Assembly: GCF_000447795.1 (NCBI RefSeq)
Contig: NZ_AUNI01000017.1
Location: 1-64,000 of the forward strand
Reading direction: 5' to 3'
Source of the DNA: Bacteriovorax sp. Seq25_V
Lineage (GTDB): Bacteria; Bdellovibrionota; Bacteriovoracia; Bacteriovoracales; Bacteriovoracaceae
DNA: 64,000 nucleotides
Position numbers and translations under genes: made by a program. How positions within the stretch are numbered: the stretch's first letter is position 1; every line of letters starts with the position of its first letter. The notes under the pieces were generated by a model that saw nothing but the letters and a program-made list of their open reading frames with translations, made no database searches and was not told the origin of the DNA. This document shows positions 25,968-34,698 of this stretch, piece after piece.

Positions 25968-27644
25968 TTAATATGCCTTATTTTTGATAAAATATTTGAA
26001 ATGATGTGGGTTTCTATAACGATAAAACTTTTTTGATTTAGGAGAATATACAAATTCAGTGCCTTTCATACGAAGAACTTCATATTGAGTACCGGCTGAA
26101 GTGAAGTTGTAAAGGTATGTGTAGTTTGAATTTTTATAGTGAAGCTGAAGTTTTTTATCACCAGAAATACGTGGACCTGGTCTCTCTTCAATTGGAGTGT
26201 AGTCATCCCAAACTTGGGCCATATCAATTCGTCCCAACATGGAAGCACGAGAAAAATATCTTGTTGCAAGAAATCCAGGATCTGGACTTCTTAAAAGATT
26301 AAGAGCAAGTGAAAGATTTTTTCTTCTCAAACGACTAGCTGTTTTACTTTGGTCCGCACAGAAAATTCCGCGACTAGCTGGAATAAAAAAATATGTGAAC
26401 GAGAATTCGCCCTGCTTAAACAATACATTTAACCATGTATATTTATCAATATTTTTAATATTCAACTTTTGAAGTTTGGAATGAAGAGGCTCTGAGGCAT
26501 CTATTTTATTGTATTCATTAATTGCTAAGCGATTCATTACAACTTTTAAAACATCACTCCTCTCTGTCCCTGCATCATCATCAAGTCTACCAACCTCATG
26601 AAATAGAATTGTTTCAAGAGCAAAGAGCTGTCGATAAAGTAAATCCTTTTCACTCCAAAACTTATAAACCTCTGCCTCTTTCTCATAAATATAGTCAGAG
26701 AGTGCATACCTTGCTTTATTCTTATCATTGAACATTTTCTTAAAGAAATCCTTCTTATTCTTCTGCTGGACAAGAAGATTAGAGTAGTAAGTGACGTCTT
26801 TATCTGTCTTAGCAACCCAGTTTGAAATACGCGATAAAATTTCTCGTTTACCACCCCTCAAAACCCCATCGAGAGTATCAAAGAGTGATTCAATATCATA
26901 CGCAAGGTTATTATCAAGAAAGGAATCAGAATAAGAATCAATTCTCATATAGATCGAATCAATTAATGCCCTTAGAGTAAGATCAGATCTTCCTTTGTCT
27001 CTATTAACTGCACCTTCCTCTACAATTTTTCTTAAAAAGTAAGCTCTATTGGCCTTTCTTTTTCCTTCTTCAGTATCACTAGACTTGTACTTATCATATT
27101 CGGCACGAAGATAAAAATGATCAACAGGAAACTCAAAGGACTGAAGATAGTACATACTAACGATAAACTTCTGCAGTTTTTCTATGAATTCATGTGTATG
27201 AGACTTTGCTTCCTTAACGAGATTCTTTTTCTTATCGAAAGAGTTTTCAAGATAATAGCGGTGATAAACACTTCGAAGTTTATCTAGGTCTTTTTGCAAA
27301 ACCTTCAAAGATATTAAATATGTTCTAAGTGATTTTTCATTTTTTAACTTCTCCTCAACCCCTTTGAGCCAAGTGAGTCGTTTTTGGAGCATTGGAAGAT
27401 GATCTGAGATTGTTTCTGAATCTAAGTTTCCATCTTTTAAAAAAGGAATGTATATTCCATCTCCAAGAAAACTTTTATAAAGCTCTTCGGCATGCTTATC
27501 TGTCCCACCTGAACAAAGTTTTTTAAACGATTGCTTATGCATTCGCATATACTTGTTAATTGCGTTTCGATCCGTTATTTTTTCAAGAACGTCAGCATAA
27601 ACAAAACTATTTATAAACAGAGAGCTAATTAATATTTTTAACAA
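25968..27644 (-). CDS. Secreted protein with SleB-like cell-wall hydrolase motif
   Basis: The best start is TTG at 27644: GGAG lies seven bases ahead and it gives a clean signal peptide, MLKILISSLFINSFVYA, cut before D. The earlier in-frame TTG at 27665 has no ribosome site. The 558-residue protein is helical and Lys/Glu-rich in its first 320 residues. Residues about 345-450 (ALETILFHEVGRLDDD, VMNRLAINEYN, KQGEFSFTYF) resemble the SleB/hydrolase_2 layout with its catalytic Glu, though the match is loose. Start overlaps the mpl stop by 20 bases, linking it to murein metabolism. It could be a prey- or self-wall lytic enzyme; that is inference. Confidence 0.55.
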   Translation of the reverse strand: MLKILISSLFINSFVYADVLEKITDRNAINKYMRMHKQSFKKLCSGGTDKHAEELYKSFLGDGIYIPFLKDGNLDSETISDHLPMLQKRLTWLKGVEEKLKNEKSLRTYLISLKVLQKDLDKLRSVYHRYYLENSFDKKKNLVKEAKSHTHEFIEKLQKFIVSMYYLQSFEFPVDHFYLRAEYDKYKSSDTEEGKRKANRAYFLRKIVEEGAVNRDKGRSDLTLRALIDSIYMRIDSYSDSFLDNNLAYDIESLFDTLDGVLRGGKREILSRISNWVAKTDKDVTYYSNLLVQQKNKKDFFKKMFNDKNKARYALSDYIYEKEAEVYKFWSEKDLLYRQLFALETILFHEVGRLDDDAGTERSDVLKVVMNRLAINEYNKIDASEPLHSKLQKLNIKNIDKYTWLNVLFKQGEFSFTYFFIPASRGIFCADQSKTASRLRRKNLSLALNLLRSPDPGFLATRYFSRASMLGRIDMAQVWDDYTPIEERPGPRISGDKKLQLHYKNSNYTYLYNFTSAGTQYEVLRMKGTEFVYSPKSKKFYRYRNPHHFKYFIKNKAY

Positions 27645-29034
27645 AATCACTGCTCCACAGGCCAAGTGTTGAACTATTACTCATAATCAGATGAACATTT
27701 TCTTCCGATGATAAATTATCAATTCTCTCCTGGAGTTGTTCAAGTGTTACAACGCAACTAGCATCAATACCAATCTCATTGAGTTTTGTGGCTATTAACG
27801 TCACATCAAGATCCCCTCGCCCCTTTGCTGTCGTTGGCCTTTGGGGTTTTATTATCGTTACCGCCGATGCATCTTTTAATGCATCAAGGAACTCTGCTTG
27901 AAAAATATCACTACGTGCAGTCGCAGACCCTGGTTCGAGAAATGCATTAATTTTTTTCTTAGGATACTTTGTCATTACTGCTTTTAAAGTTTCTCTAACA
28001 GCAGTCGGATGGTGAGCGAAATCATCAATAACAATTGCTCCCCTGTAATTTCCTCTTTCCTCTTGTCTTCTTTTCACAAGAAGAAGCTCTGTGATGGCCA
28101 AATCGATCTTTTCTTTCGTGTAACCAAGCTCTTTTGCAATGAGAATAATCGAACTTAGATTATATATATTATGATCACCAACCAGGTTAGTCTTATAAGT
28201 CTCATCTTCTATTTTAAATTTAGTTCCAAATTCAGATCTTTCGATAATATGAATATTATTCTTTCCGTAATCCTGCCACTGATGTTCCTTGAACTGGTCT
28301 CGAAGGGAAATAATTTCTGGCCAGTCGCTACATCCGACCACCGAGCTTGTCGTGGGAATTACTTTTCTAAACTCATTTTTTATATCTTCAATCGAAGAAA
28401 AGATATCTGCATGATCAAATTCTAAAGATGTGATGACAAAGTGATTTACACAATATGACTGAAATTTAGAAAACTTCTCAAAGTAAGCGCTATCATATTC
28501 ATCAGATTCGATAAAAAACAGAGGACTTTTACCGAGGCGAGAGGGAGGTCTTCCATTCATCACTCCACCAATAAGATAACCACAGTCCTCACCTAATTTT
28601 TCAAAAACCTGAGCCCCAAGATAAGTCGTTGTTGTTTTTCCATGGGTACCAGATAGACCAATTACAGTTTTCTTATTTAAAACGAGAGCACCGATTGCGG
28701 TAGGAAAAGATGTAAATGGTACTCCGCACTCTTCAATCTCTCTCGCCTCTTGGCTACTTCCAGCGACTACATTTCCAACAACGATGAGATCATATTCACT
28801 TTTAAGTGTTTTGAAATCAAGTTTATCAATGGTAGAAATTTTAATACCTGAGGTTTCTAGGTAGGTACTCATTGGAGGGTAGAACATACTATCAGCACCG
28901 GAAACATCAAAACCAGCTTCTTTTAGAAGACAAGCTGCTGCCCCCATACCTGTACCACATATTCTATAGAAAAATATTTTTTTAAATGATTTATTTTGTA
29001 GATTTTTAAAATCTAGGTAGTTTGATAAATTCAT
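27625..29034 (-). CDS. mpl: Murein peptide ligase Mpl (MurC paralogue)
   Basis: A 469-residue Mur ligase. The N-terminal Rossmann motif GTGMGAAACLLKEAG, the ATP loop GTHGKTTTT and the Mpl-type FFIESDEYDSAYFEKFSKF segment are clear, with the C-terminal FAHHPTAVRETL stretch. Mpl joins recycled L-Ala-gamma-D-Glu-meso-diaminopimelate to UDP-N-acetylmuramate, so it returns murein peptide to synthesis. The ESDEYD form argues for Mpl rather than MurC. Its Shine-Dalgarno lies in the stem of a long hairpin (see separate entry). Confidence 0.9.
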   Translation of the reverse strand: MNLSNYLDFKNLQNKSFKKIFFYRICGTGMGAAACLLKEAGFDVSGADSMFYPPMSTYLETSGIKISTIDKLDFKTLKSEYDLIVVGNVVAGSSQEAREIEECGVPFTSFPTAIGALVLNKKTVIGLSGTHGKTTTTYLGAQVFEKLGEDCGYLIGGVMNGRPPSRLGKSPLFFIESDEYDSAYFEKFSKFQSYCVNHFVITSLEFDHADIFSSIEDIKNEFRKVIPTTSSVVGCSDWPEIISLRDQFKEHQWQDYGKNNIHIIERSEFGTKFKIEDETYKTNLVGDHNIYNLSSIILIAKELGYTKEKIDLAITELLLVKRRQEERGNYRGAIVIDDFAHHPTAVRETLKAVMTKYPKKKINAFLEPGSATARSDIFQAEFLDALKDASAVTIIKPQRPTTAKGRGDLDVTLIATKLNEIGIDASCVVTLEQLQERIDNLSSEENVHLIMSNSSTLGLWSSDFVKNIN

Positions 29035-29037
29035 AAA

Positions 29038-29079
29038 TTCCCCTTCTATTAATTGTATCTAATTTTAATAGAAAGGGAA
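29038..29079 (-). promoter_or_regulatory. 15-bp hairpin enclosing the mpl ribosome binding site
   Basis: Arms 29065-29079 and 29038-29052 pair over 15 positions with a single G-U pair, loop of 12. Read on the minus strand, the second arm contains AAGGGG, the Shine-Dalgarno of mpl, three to ten bases before its ATG. The hairpin has no T-run after it, so it is not a simple terminator. It could gate translation of mpl or stabilise the upstream mRNA end. Confidence 0.6.
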
Positions 29080-29087
29080 AATGCATT

Positions 29088-32000
29088 TTATATGCCCATA
29101 AACATTTTAATTACATCTTTGCACGTTTTAGTCGCATTAACTGAAGTGATACCTTCCGGATTAATCATATTCCACCACTCTTTAGTTGCTTCAAGCTTCA
29201 AGTTTGCTTGTTGATTCTTTTGTAGCTCAGATGGAGAAAGTGATCGACCAATCTTTCCTTCCACTGTTGTTTTAAATGAAGCAAAGTCACTAGTACTTTC
29301 TAAGTGAATGATCTCGTCAGGAAATACGATTAAAGGAACCATTTCTTCAACTTCGTGATAACCGGAAACTAGATTTAAAAGGTTTCTTCTCTTATCAATT
29401 TTCATCGCAGCTATTCTTGGAGGATGTCCCGCAAAACTTTGAGCAACACTCATAACCGAAGTTGATAAGAATGGAGATCCTACTGGCTCATGGCTATGGC
29501 CTTTGAAGATCGCTGCAAGAGACTGAAAGTCAATTGGCATTTCGTTCTGAGCCTTCTTAGATAGTTTCTTGCCAAAGAAAGTTTTAAGGGAACGAAGTCT
29601 TCTTGTATAGCTTCCCTGATTTTTTGTTAGCAGCTTTGACATTAAAAAATAACCGCCATTATCAGTTTCACGAACAAGGTCGTCAGCAACACCTCTAAAT
29701 GTCATCATATAATCAGCTTCATTTGTAGCCGGCTTTTCGATAGCATCAAGCCATCTTGTCCATGCAGCAATTTCAGTTGGCTCCATCTCTTCCCACGGCA
29801 TATAGGCTTCGACAAGTTCAACAACTTTCTTTCTATTATTTGAAGCAATATAGTCATCTAACTTTAAGTCCTCTGCTTCGAGTTTCGTATGAAGAGTTTT
29901 CCATCTCGCAGCAATTCCTTTACGAGTTTTTCTCTCGGCTTTTTCTTCCTTACTTACTGCCAGAGAGATTTTTGCAGCATGTGCCTTTCTTGCCGCTATA
30001 TATTCTGTAATTTTTGGATCTTGAACATTTTGTGAATTAAAATAATTTTGAAGTGCATCCATTGCATCCACTTCTGCCCTTGCATTCATAAGCTTACTTC
30101 GCTTAGATCCATACTCAGCATTAAGAGCAACCTCGGCCCAGAATATTGGATGTTTATAAAAGCCGCTAGATTCAACAATTTGTTTTAAATGTGTCATCTC
30201 TTCAAGAATAACTAGAGGATTTTTCCACCCTTCAGCACTGAAGTTTACTTCAATAATAAGACCTTTTTGATTATCAAATTTCGGAACAATCTCAGCCAGT
30301 TTGCCATCAGTAAAACTTGCATTTTTTGAAACTTGAATTTGCGCCAAAAAATCTTCCTGTGTTCCCTTCGCAGTTAATCTTCCATTTAGATTTGTAACTG
30401 TTGTTTCAAAAGCTTGGATTGCATCAACCCCAGTCATTGACTTCAGTTTTGCAACTGTATTGACCTCATCTAATAAATTCTTAGTTGTTCCATCTGGAGA
30501 GAAAAAGGCCAGATGACAGAAATTCTGCCCATCACAGACATCTGATGATGTCGTCGTTGGTAGAAAATTATATTTTAGATTTCCGTTATAAGTAACTTGA
30601 GCGTCAAGCCCTGCACTTCTAAATGCTGCCTGAGAATAGACATCAACAAGATAGTCGCTATCTTCAACTAGAAATTTTGGAACAGTAACAACATCACTCT
30701 CCGGAGGACCACGAACCAGATTAACAGTAGTGAATTTATCTACATCCGAGACTGCCCCAGCAAGCTCCTCCATAGCTTTCTTGTATTCCTCTAAAACCTG
30801 ATCAGAAGCTGCATGAAAATTGATAGCAAGAATATCACCTTTAGGGTTCCACTTTCCTTGAACAAAATCTTTGCTAATTGAAATTTTTGGTGTCACACCG
30901 GTTTCTTGAAGTTTTCTTCCTACATAACTAGAAACTTCACTCGCCAATGCAAGTCTTTTCGTAAAATAGTGATCTGAGAAGCTATCAACAGATTCAGCAA
31001 ACTGTACTACTTCTTCTGCGGTACTCACATTTGAATCTTTTAAAGCAGAGAAAACATAGTACTTAAAAGTATTACCCTTCCCTGCTAAAGCAGCATCAAT
31101 GAGATCTCTTAGCTTAGATGCACTTGATTGTGGTAGATCTGCTGTTTTAGGAATTCCAATATTATCTCTATCAAATAAAGAGATAAGAAGTTTGTTTAAG
31201 GCATTTCTTCTTTTTGCACTTGTTGCACTCGCTAGAGTTTCACCTTCACTTTTTAGTACATCAGAGATGAGAAGGTATGCTCTCATGTGATCATCACTAG
31301 AGTTTAAAATCTCTCTTAAGTGGCTTGTTTCAACTTCAACAAAATCCGAAACTTGCTTCGACTTTTGAAGCCATTCTTCCGTTTCTTGAAATGGAGAGAA
31401 AACGTGATCAACAACACCACCAATTTTTGCTCCATCAACTTGAAGGACATCTCCATTAAGCTTCTTGTTTGTATCACCAATACGAGCATGAGTTGGTATT
31501 ACAAGATCCCCAACTTTATACCCTTTCTCAGGAAATGCTCCAGCAGTTCCAATATATGTAATATCTTTGTGCCCAGTGTTTTTTAGAGCGCGTGCAAGTG
31601 GAGCGATCTCATCTCCCCAACTATTAGCAACAACTCGCCATACAATATTTTCGCCTTCTTTGTTTTGGAACGCGATATCTGACATGCTAATAACAAAATT
31701 ATCATAGTCATACTTTTTAAAACTTGGAGGTATAAATCCTGATTTCTCAGCTTTCGCCTTTACTTTTTCGAAGGCTACTTCAATTTGTTTTTTATTTTTA
31801 AAAATATCAAAGTCCTCATAGTTTCCAGACTTTAAAAATTTTACAAAAGCATCTCTATCTTTTTCAACGATCTGGCTTAACACTGCATCAGGATCGCTAT
31901 CGTACAAATTCTTAAGAGCTCTTACTTTCCAAAGAATATCAACAGTTCTCTCAATTGCACCTTTTTGACCGATAATTACTCGATTGGCCTTTGGAAGATG

Positions 32001-32933
32001 TTTCATAATTCCAGAAAGCTCGTCTTCCATCATTTTATGAGATTTATCAACATCTCCATAAATTCTTACTTTATTTTTTAAGTTACCATCTTCAAGCTTT
32101 GAGAGCCCGAACTGAAGCAGCAAGTGATTTAGTCTATCTTTTCCACCAATACTTGTAATCGCATAACGATATGTATCTTCACCTGGATATTGAACGATGT
32201 AAATTTTGTTATAGTTGTTCGCAAATGGACGAACCTCTTTAACTACCGAAGCACCATTTTCAGACAAGTTCTTTAAAAATTCCCTCGAATTCTCAAGGTG
32301 AAAATCAATTCCACGTCCACTTTCTGTTGCTTCCCAAAACACAGCTCTCGTGGTTCTATTGGAAATATAAAGCCCTGAGTCTAGTGTTAGATCATCTGGC
32401 TTGAAATTAATATCTGCTATAACCTCTTCAGTCGTTGGAGCCTTTGTTGTTAATGCTGATTTATCCTCAGTCTTTAATTTTGTATCTAAGAGAGTAAACC
32501 CTTCATTTAATTTATTCTTAAAGAAATTATATCCCCAGACATACTTGCTCTTAGCGAGAGAAGGTTTAGCACCTAATTTGTCTTCGATGATTTCATAAAC
32601 TATTCCATCATAATTTTTTGCATCAAAAATTCTCGAATCAGAAGAAAATTTTTCAATTAGATAATCAATCTTAGACTGTTTTAAAGCCGAAAGAGATGAT
32701 TCATCAATATTCTTTCCAAACCCATTAATATACTCACCGATATAATAATCCAGCTTATCAATAGCAAGTAAGACTTCAAGACGATCAAGACTCTCGCTAC
32801 TCGCTGGAAATCTTTCTGCACGACTTTCCATCGTAGTCAGGTAACCATAATTAGCTGGTCCACTGAACATCGAACATGAAGTCAGAATAAGGGCAAAAAT
32901 AAAGGCATTAATTTTTCTAAACATAGTCTTCAT
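29088..32933 (-). CDS. Large multidomain lipoprotein: nucleoside-phosphorylase-like plus ART-like domain
   Basis: A 1281-residue protein with a lipoprotein signal (FALILTSC, Cys20). Residues about 430-540 look like a nucleoside phosphorylase/nucleosidase fold (YIGTAGAFPEKGYKVGDLVIP, FVEVETSHL). LEEMTHLKQ (910-918) is a weak EExxH metal-site candidate. The C-terminal 250 residues match the neighbouring lipoprotein and carry ADP-ribosyltransferase-like features in order: FRG (Arg1080), FLSTS (1155-1159), and EVE (Glu1194, Glu1196) before a hydrophobic VFP strand. R, STS and ExE are the marks of arginine-type ARTs. It could act on NAD in the periplasm or on the surface. Enzyme activity is inferred; homology between the two neighbours is plain. 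Start may be ATG 32933 or 32924. Confidence 0.7.
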   Translation of the reverse strand: MKTMFRKINAFIFALILTSCSMFSGPANYGYLTTMESRAERFPASSESLDRLEVLLAIDKLDYYIGEYINGFGKNIDESSLSALKQSKIDYLIEKFSSDSRIFDAKNYDGIVYEIIEDKLGAKPSLAKSKYVWGYNFFKNKLNEGFTLLDTKLKTEDKSALTTKAPTTEEVIADINFKPDDLTLDSGLYISNRTTRAVFWEATESGRGIDFHLENSREFLKNLSENGASVVKEVRPFANNYNKIYIVQYPGEDTYRYAITSIGGKDRLNHLLLQFGLSKLEDGNLKNKVRIYGDVDKSHKMMEDELSGIMKHLPKANRVIIGQKGAIERTVDILWKVRALKNLYDSDPDAVLSQIVEKDRDAFVKFLKSGNYEDFDIFKNKKQIEVAFEKVKAKAEKSGFIPPSFKKYDYDNFVISMSDIAFQNKEGENIVWRVVANSWGDEIAPLARALKNTGHKDITYIGTAGAFPEKGYKVGDLVIPTHARIGDTNKKLNGDVLQVDGAKIGGVVDHVFSPFQETEEWLQKSKQVSDFVEVETSHLREILNSSDDHMRAYLLISDVLKSEGETLASATSAKRRNALNKLLISLFDRDNIGIPKTADLPQSSASKLRDLIDAALAGKGNTFKYYVFSALKDSNVSTAEEVVQFAESVDSFSDHYFTKRLALASEVSSYVGRKLQETGVTPKISISKDFVQGKWNPKGDILAINFHAASDQVLEEYKKAMEELAGAVSDVDKFTTVNLVRGPPESDVVTVPKFLVEDSDYLVDVYSQAAFRSAGLDAQVTYNGNLKYNFLPTTTSSDVCDGQNFCHLAFFSPDGTTKNLLDEVNTVAKLKSMTGVDAIQAFETTVTNLNGRLTAKGTQEDFLAQIQVSKNASFTDGKLAEIVPKFDNQKGLIIEVNFSAEGWKNPLVILEEMTHLKQIVESSGFYKHPIFWAEVALNAEYGSKRSKLMNARAEVDAMDALQNYFNSQNVQDPKITEYIAARKAHAAKISLAVSKEEKAERKTRKGIAARWKTLHTKLEAEDLKLDDYIASNNRKKVVELVEAYMPWEEMEPTEIAAWTRWLDAIEKPATNEADYMMTFRGVADDLVRETDNGGYFLMSKLLTKNQGSYTRRLRSLKTFFGKKLSKKAQNEMPIDFQSLAAIFKGHSHEPVGSPFLSTSVMSVAQSFAGHPPRIAAMKIDKRRNLLNLVSGYHEVEEMVPLIVFPDEIIHLESTSDFASFKTTVEGKIGRSLSPSELQKNQQANLKLEATKEWWNMINPEGITSVNATKTCKDVIKMFMGI

Positions 32934-32942
32934 TCCAATAAA

Positions 32943-34622
32943 TTAAAAAAATGATTTAATAATATATAAACAGTTATTCATTTCAGGCATTTCATCGATA
33001 ACAGTATTAGTTACCTTTACGGTGTCATATGATGGCGTATTATTTCCTGTCATCTTATTCCACATTTTTTTAAATAGCCCTGGCGTCTTTTCTACTTTCT
33101 TAGTCTCTACAATAGTTTTTGTTTTTGGGGCCAGATATGCTTTACTTGAATTATTAAATTCTGCAGAACGTTCTGTAATTGATTTAATAATTTCCTCAGC
33201 TTCATTCTCACCATATTCTGCGATGATTTTCTTTTTAAAAGTATCGTGTATATAAGTATTTACCGCATCAGAAGAGCCTCTGCCATTAATGCTCTCATCA
33301 TAAAAAGCGACCATTTCTTCAGGGAAAGAAATTAAAGAATGAAGATACTCCATTTCTCCTTTGAAAGATGTCATCTGGTTAAATAGTAAAATTTCTGGAT
33401 CAATAAGAAACGCTCCCATTGCTCTTGAGCCATCTTTATCTGCAGCATCACCACTGATACTAAATCCGAATCGATATCCAGTCGCAAAGTCAGTTGTAAA
33501 TGAAAGGAATGGACTCCCTTGGGCCTCAATCGAGTGCTGCTTCATCATTGTTGTTAAACGAGAGCTTGCATTCATTTCACTTTCTACATTAAATGGATTT
33601 TGAGAGATTTTCTTATCAAACATTGTTTGTAATGAACGTAATCTTCTATTCCAAGTTCCTTGATTTCTAGTGATAATCGTAGACATTGCCGCGAGACGGC
33701 CTTCTTTTACGGCCTGATCATACTCCATCACTGAACCATTAACGATTTCTGGATAAAGTCTATCTCCATAAGTTCCCCTGTAGACAAGAACTCGATCTTT
33801 AATTGGCGCAGGATTTTTAATCTTATTTAAAACTTGATCCCAAAACATATGCTCCATTGGAGTCATTTGCTCACGGGGCAAATATTTTTGTAACAAATCA
33901 ACAACTCCTGCACGATCGTTCTTTTGCAGCAGTGTACGAAGTTGACCATCATCAGCAGCGCGATCAAGTTTACTCATAATATCCTTACGAGCTTTTTCCT
34001 GTGCCTTAATCTCTTTCCTCTTGGCAGCGATCTTTGCATCAATGGCTTCAAGGTCATCATTAAGTTTTTCAATAAGATCTACAAACTCAGTTTTTCCCTT
34101 CATTGATATCTGTCTAAGTCTAATTAAAGCTCTTTGTGACTCAAGATGACCATTTCTCGCATTAAACATTGTTTCAAAAAATGAATATGGTGTTGGATAT
34201 ATTTTTTGATCGTTTATAGCATTTAGAAAACTAAGGATCTCTTGACTTGCAAAACTACTATGAGCACTTTTAGTACTTGATCGGTAGACAAGGATGGAGT
34301 GTGTTCCATTTGGTTTAATATTTACATCAATTGCAAAATCTTTTCCATCTGGTAACTCAGTATCAATAAGTTCAATAGCAATCGCTCTCGTCTCACTGCT
34401 ATTAAATGCTCTCGCCTGATACTTTGTATTGATTTGCGCAATCTCTTTTTCAAGACTAATTGGTGAATCTTCAGTACCATGTGTTGATACATAGGATTCA
34501 AAATGAACGATACCTTGATGCTCTTTATAAATTAAAGCTGCGTCCTCCGAAGCAATATCTCGCTTTGGGGAAATACAAGATGCCATTAAAAGAAATAGCA
34601 CAAAAATATTAAAATATTTCAT
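32943..34622 (-). CDS. Lipoprotein with ART-like C-terminal domain (paralogue of neighbour)
   Basis: A 559-residue protein with lipobox LMASC (Cys16). A helical, coiled-coil-prone part (residues 175-245) follows a unique N-terminal region. Residues about 230-440 match the downstream gene: YLPREQMTPMEH with YMPWEEMEPTEI, TRNQGTWNRRLRSLQTMF with TKNQGSYTRRLRSLKTFF. ART-like marks are YRG (Arg282), FLSFTT (372-377) and EME (Glu423, Glu425). A third element, STS, is changed to SFT, which may weaken activity. A Lys/Thr-rich tail ends in CLYIIKSFF. The gap to the next gene is nine bases, so they form an operon. Confidence 0.65.
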   Translation of the reverse strand: MKYFNIFVLFLLMASCISPKRDIASEDAALIYKEHQGIVHFESYVSTHGTEDSPISLEKEIAQINTKYQARAFNSSETRAIAIELIDTELPDGKDFAIDVNIKPNGTHSILVYRSSTKSAHSSFASQEILSFLNAINDQKIYPTPYSFFETMFNARNGHLESQRALIRLRQISMKGKTEFVDLIEKLNDDLEAIDAKIAAKRKEIKAQEKARKDIMSKLDRAADDGQLRTLLQKNDRAGVVDLLQKYLPREQMTPMEHMFWDQVLNKIKNPAPIKDRVLVYRGTYGDRLYPEIVNGSVMEYDQAVKEGRLAAMSTIITRNQGTWNRRLRSLQTMFDKKISQNPFNVESEMNASSRLTTMMKQHSIEAQGSPFLSFTTDFATGYRFGFSISGDAADKDGSRAMGAFLIDPEILLFNQMTSFKGEMEYLHSLISFPEEMVAFYDESINGRGSSDAVNTYIHDTFKKKIIAEYGENEAEEIIKSITERSAEFNNSSKAYLAPKTKTIVETKKVEKTPGLFKKMWNKMTGNNTPSYDTVKVTNTVIDEMPEMNNCLYIIKSFF

Positions 34623-34629
34623 TCGTTAT

Positions 34630-34667
34630 ACTCCTATCCGACAATAATTATCGGACTTTTAAGGAGT
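34630..34667 (-). promoter_or_regulatory. Hairpin pairing the Shine-Dalgarno of the ART-like lipoprotein gene
   Basis: Read on the minus strand, ACTCCT and AGGAGT (outer arms, 34662-34667 and 34630-34635) enclose a second stem TCCGA/TCGGA (34651-34655 and 34637-34641). AGGAGT is the Shine-Dalgarno eight bases before ATG 34622. The structure could hide the ribosome site. The inner stem might also be the end of the upstream gene's transcript. Confidence 0.4.
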
Positions 34668-34698
34668 AAACTTAATTAATTATGACAAATACTTGATT

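Noticed and set aside
27931-27950. Possible tRNA T-loop (GGTTCGAG)
   Set aside because: It lies inside the mpl coding frame and has no acceptor or anticodon stems around it.
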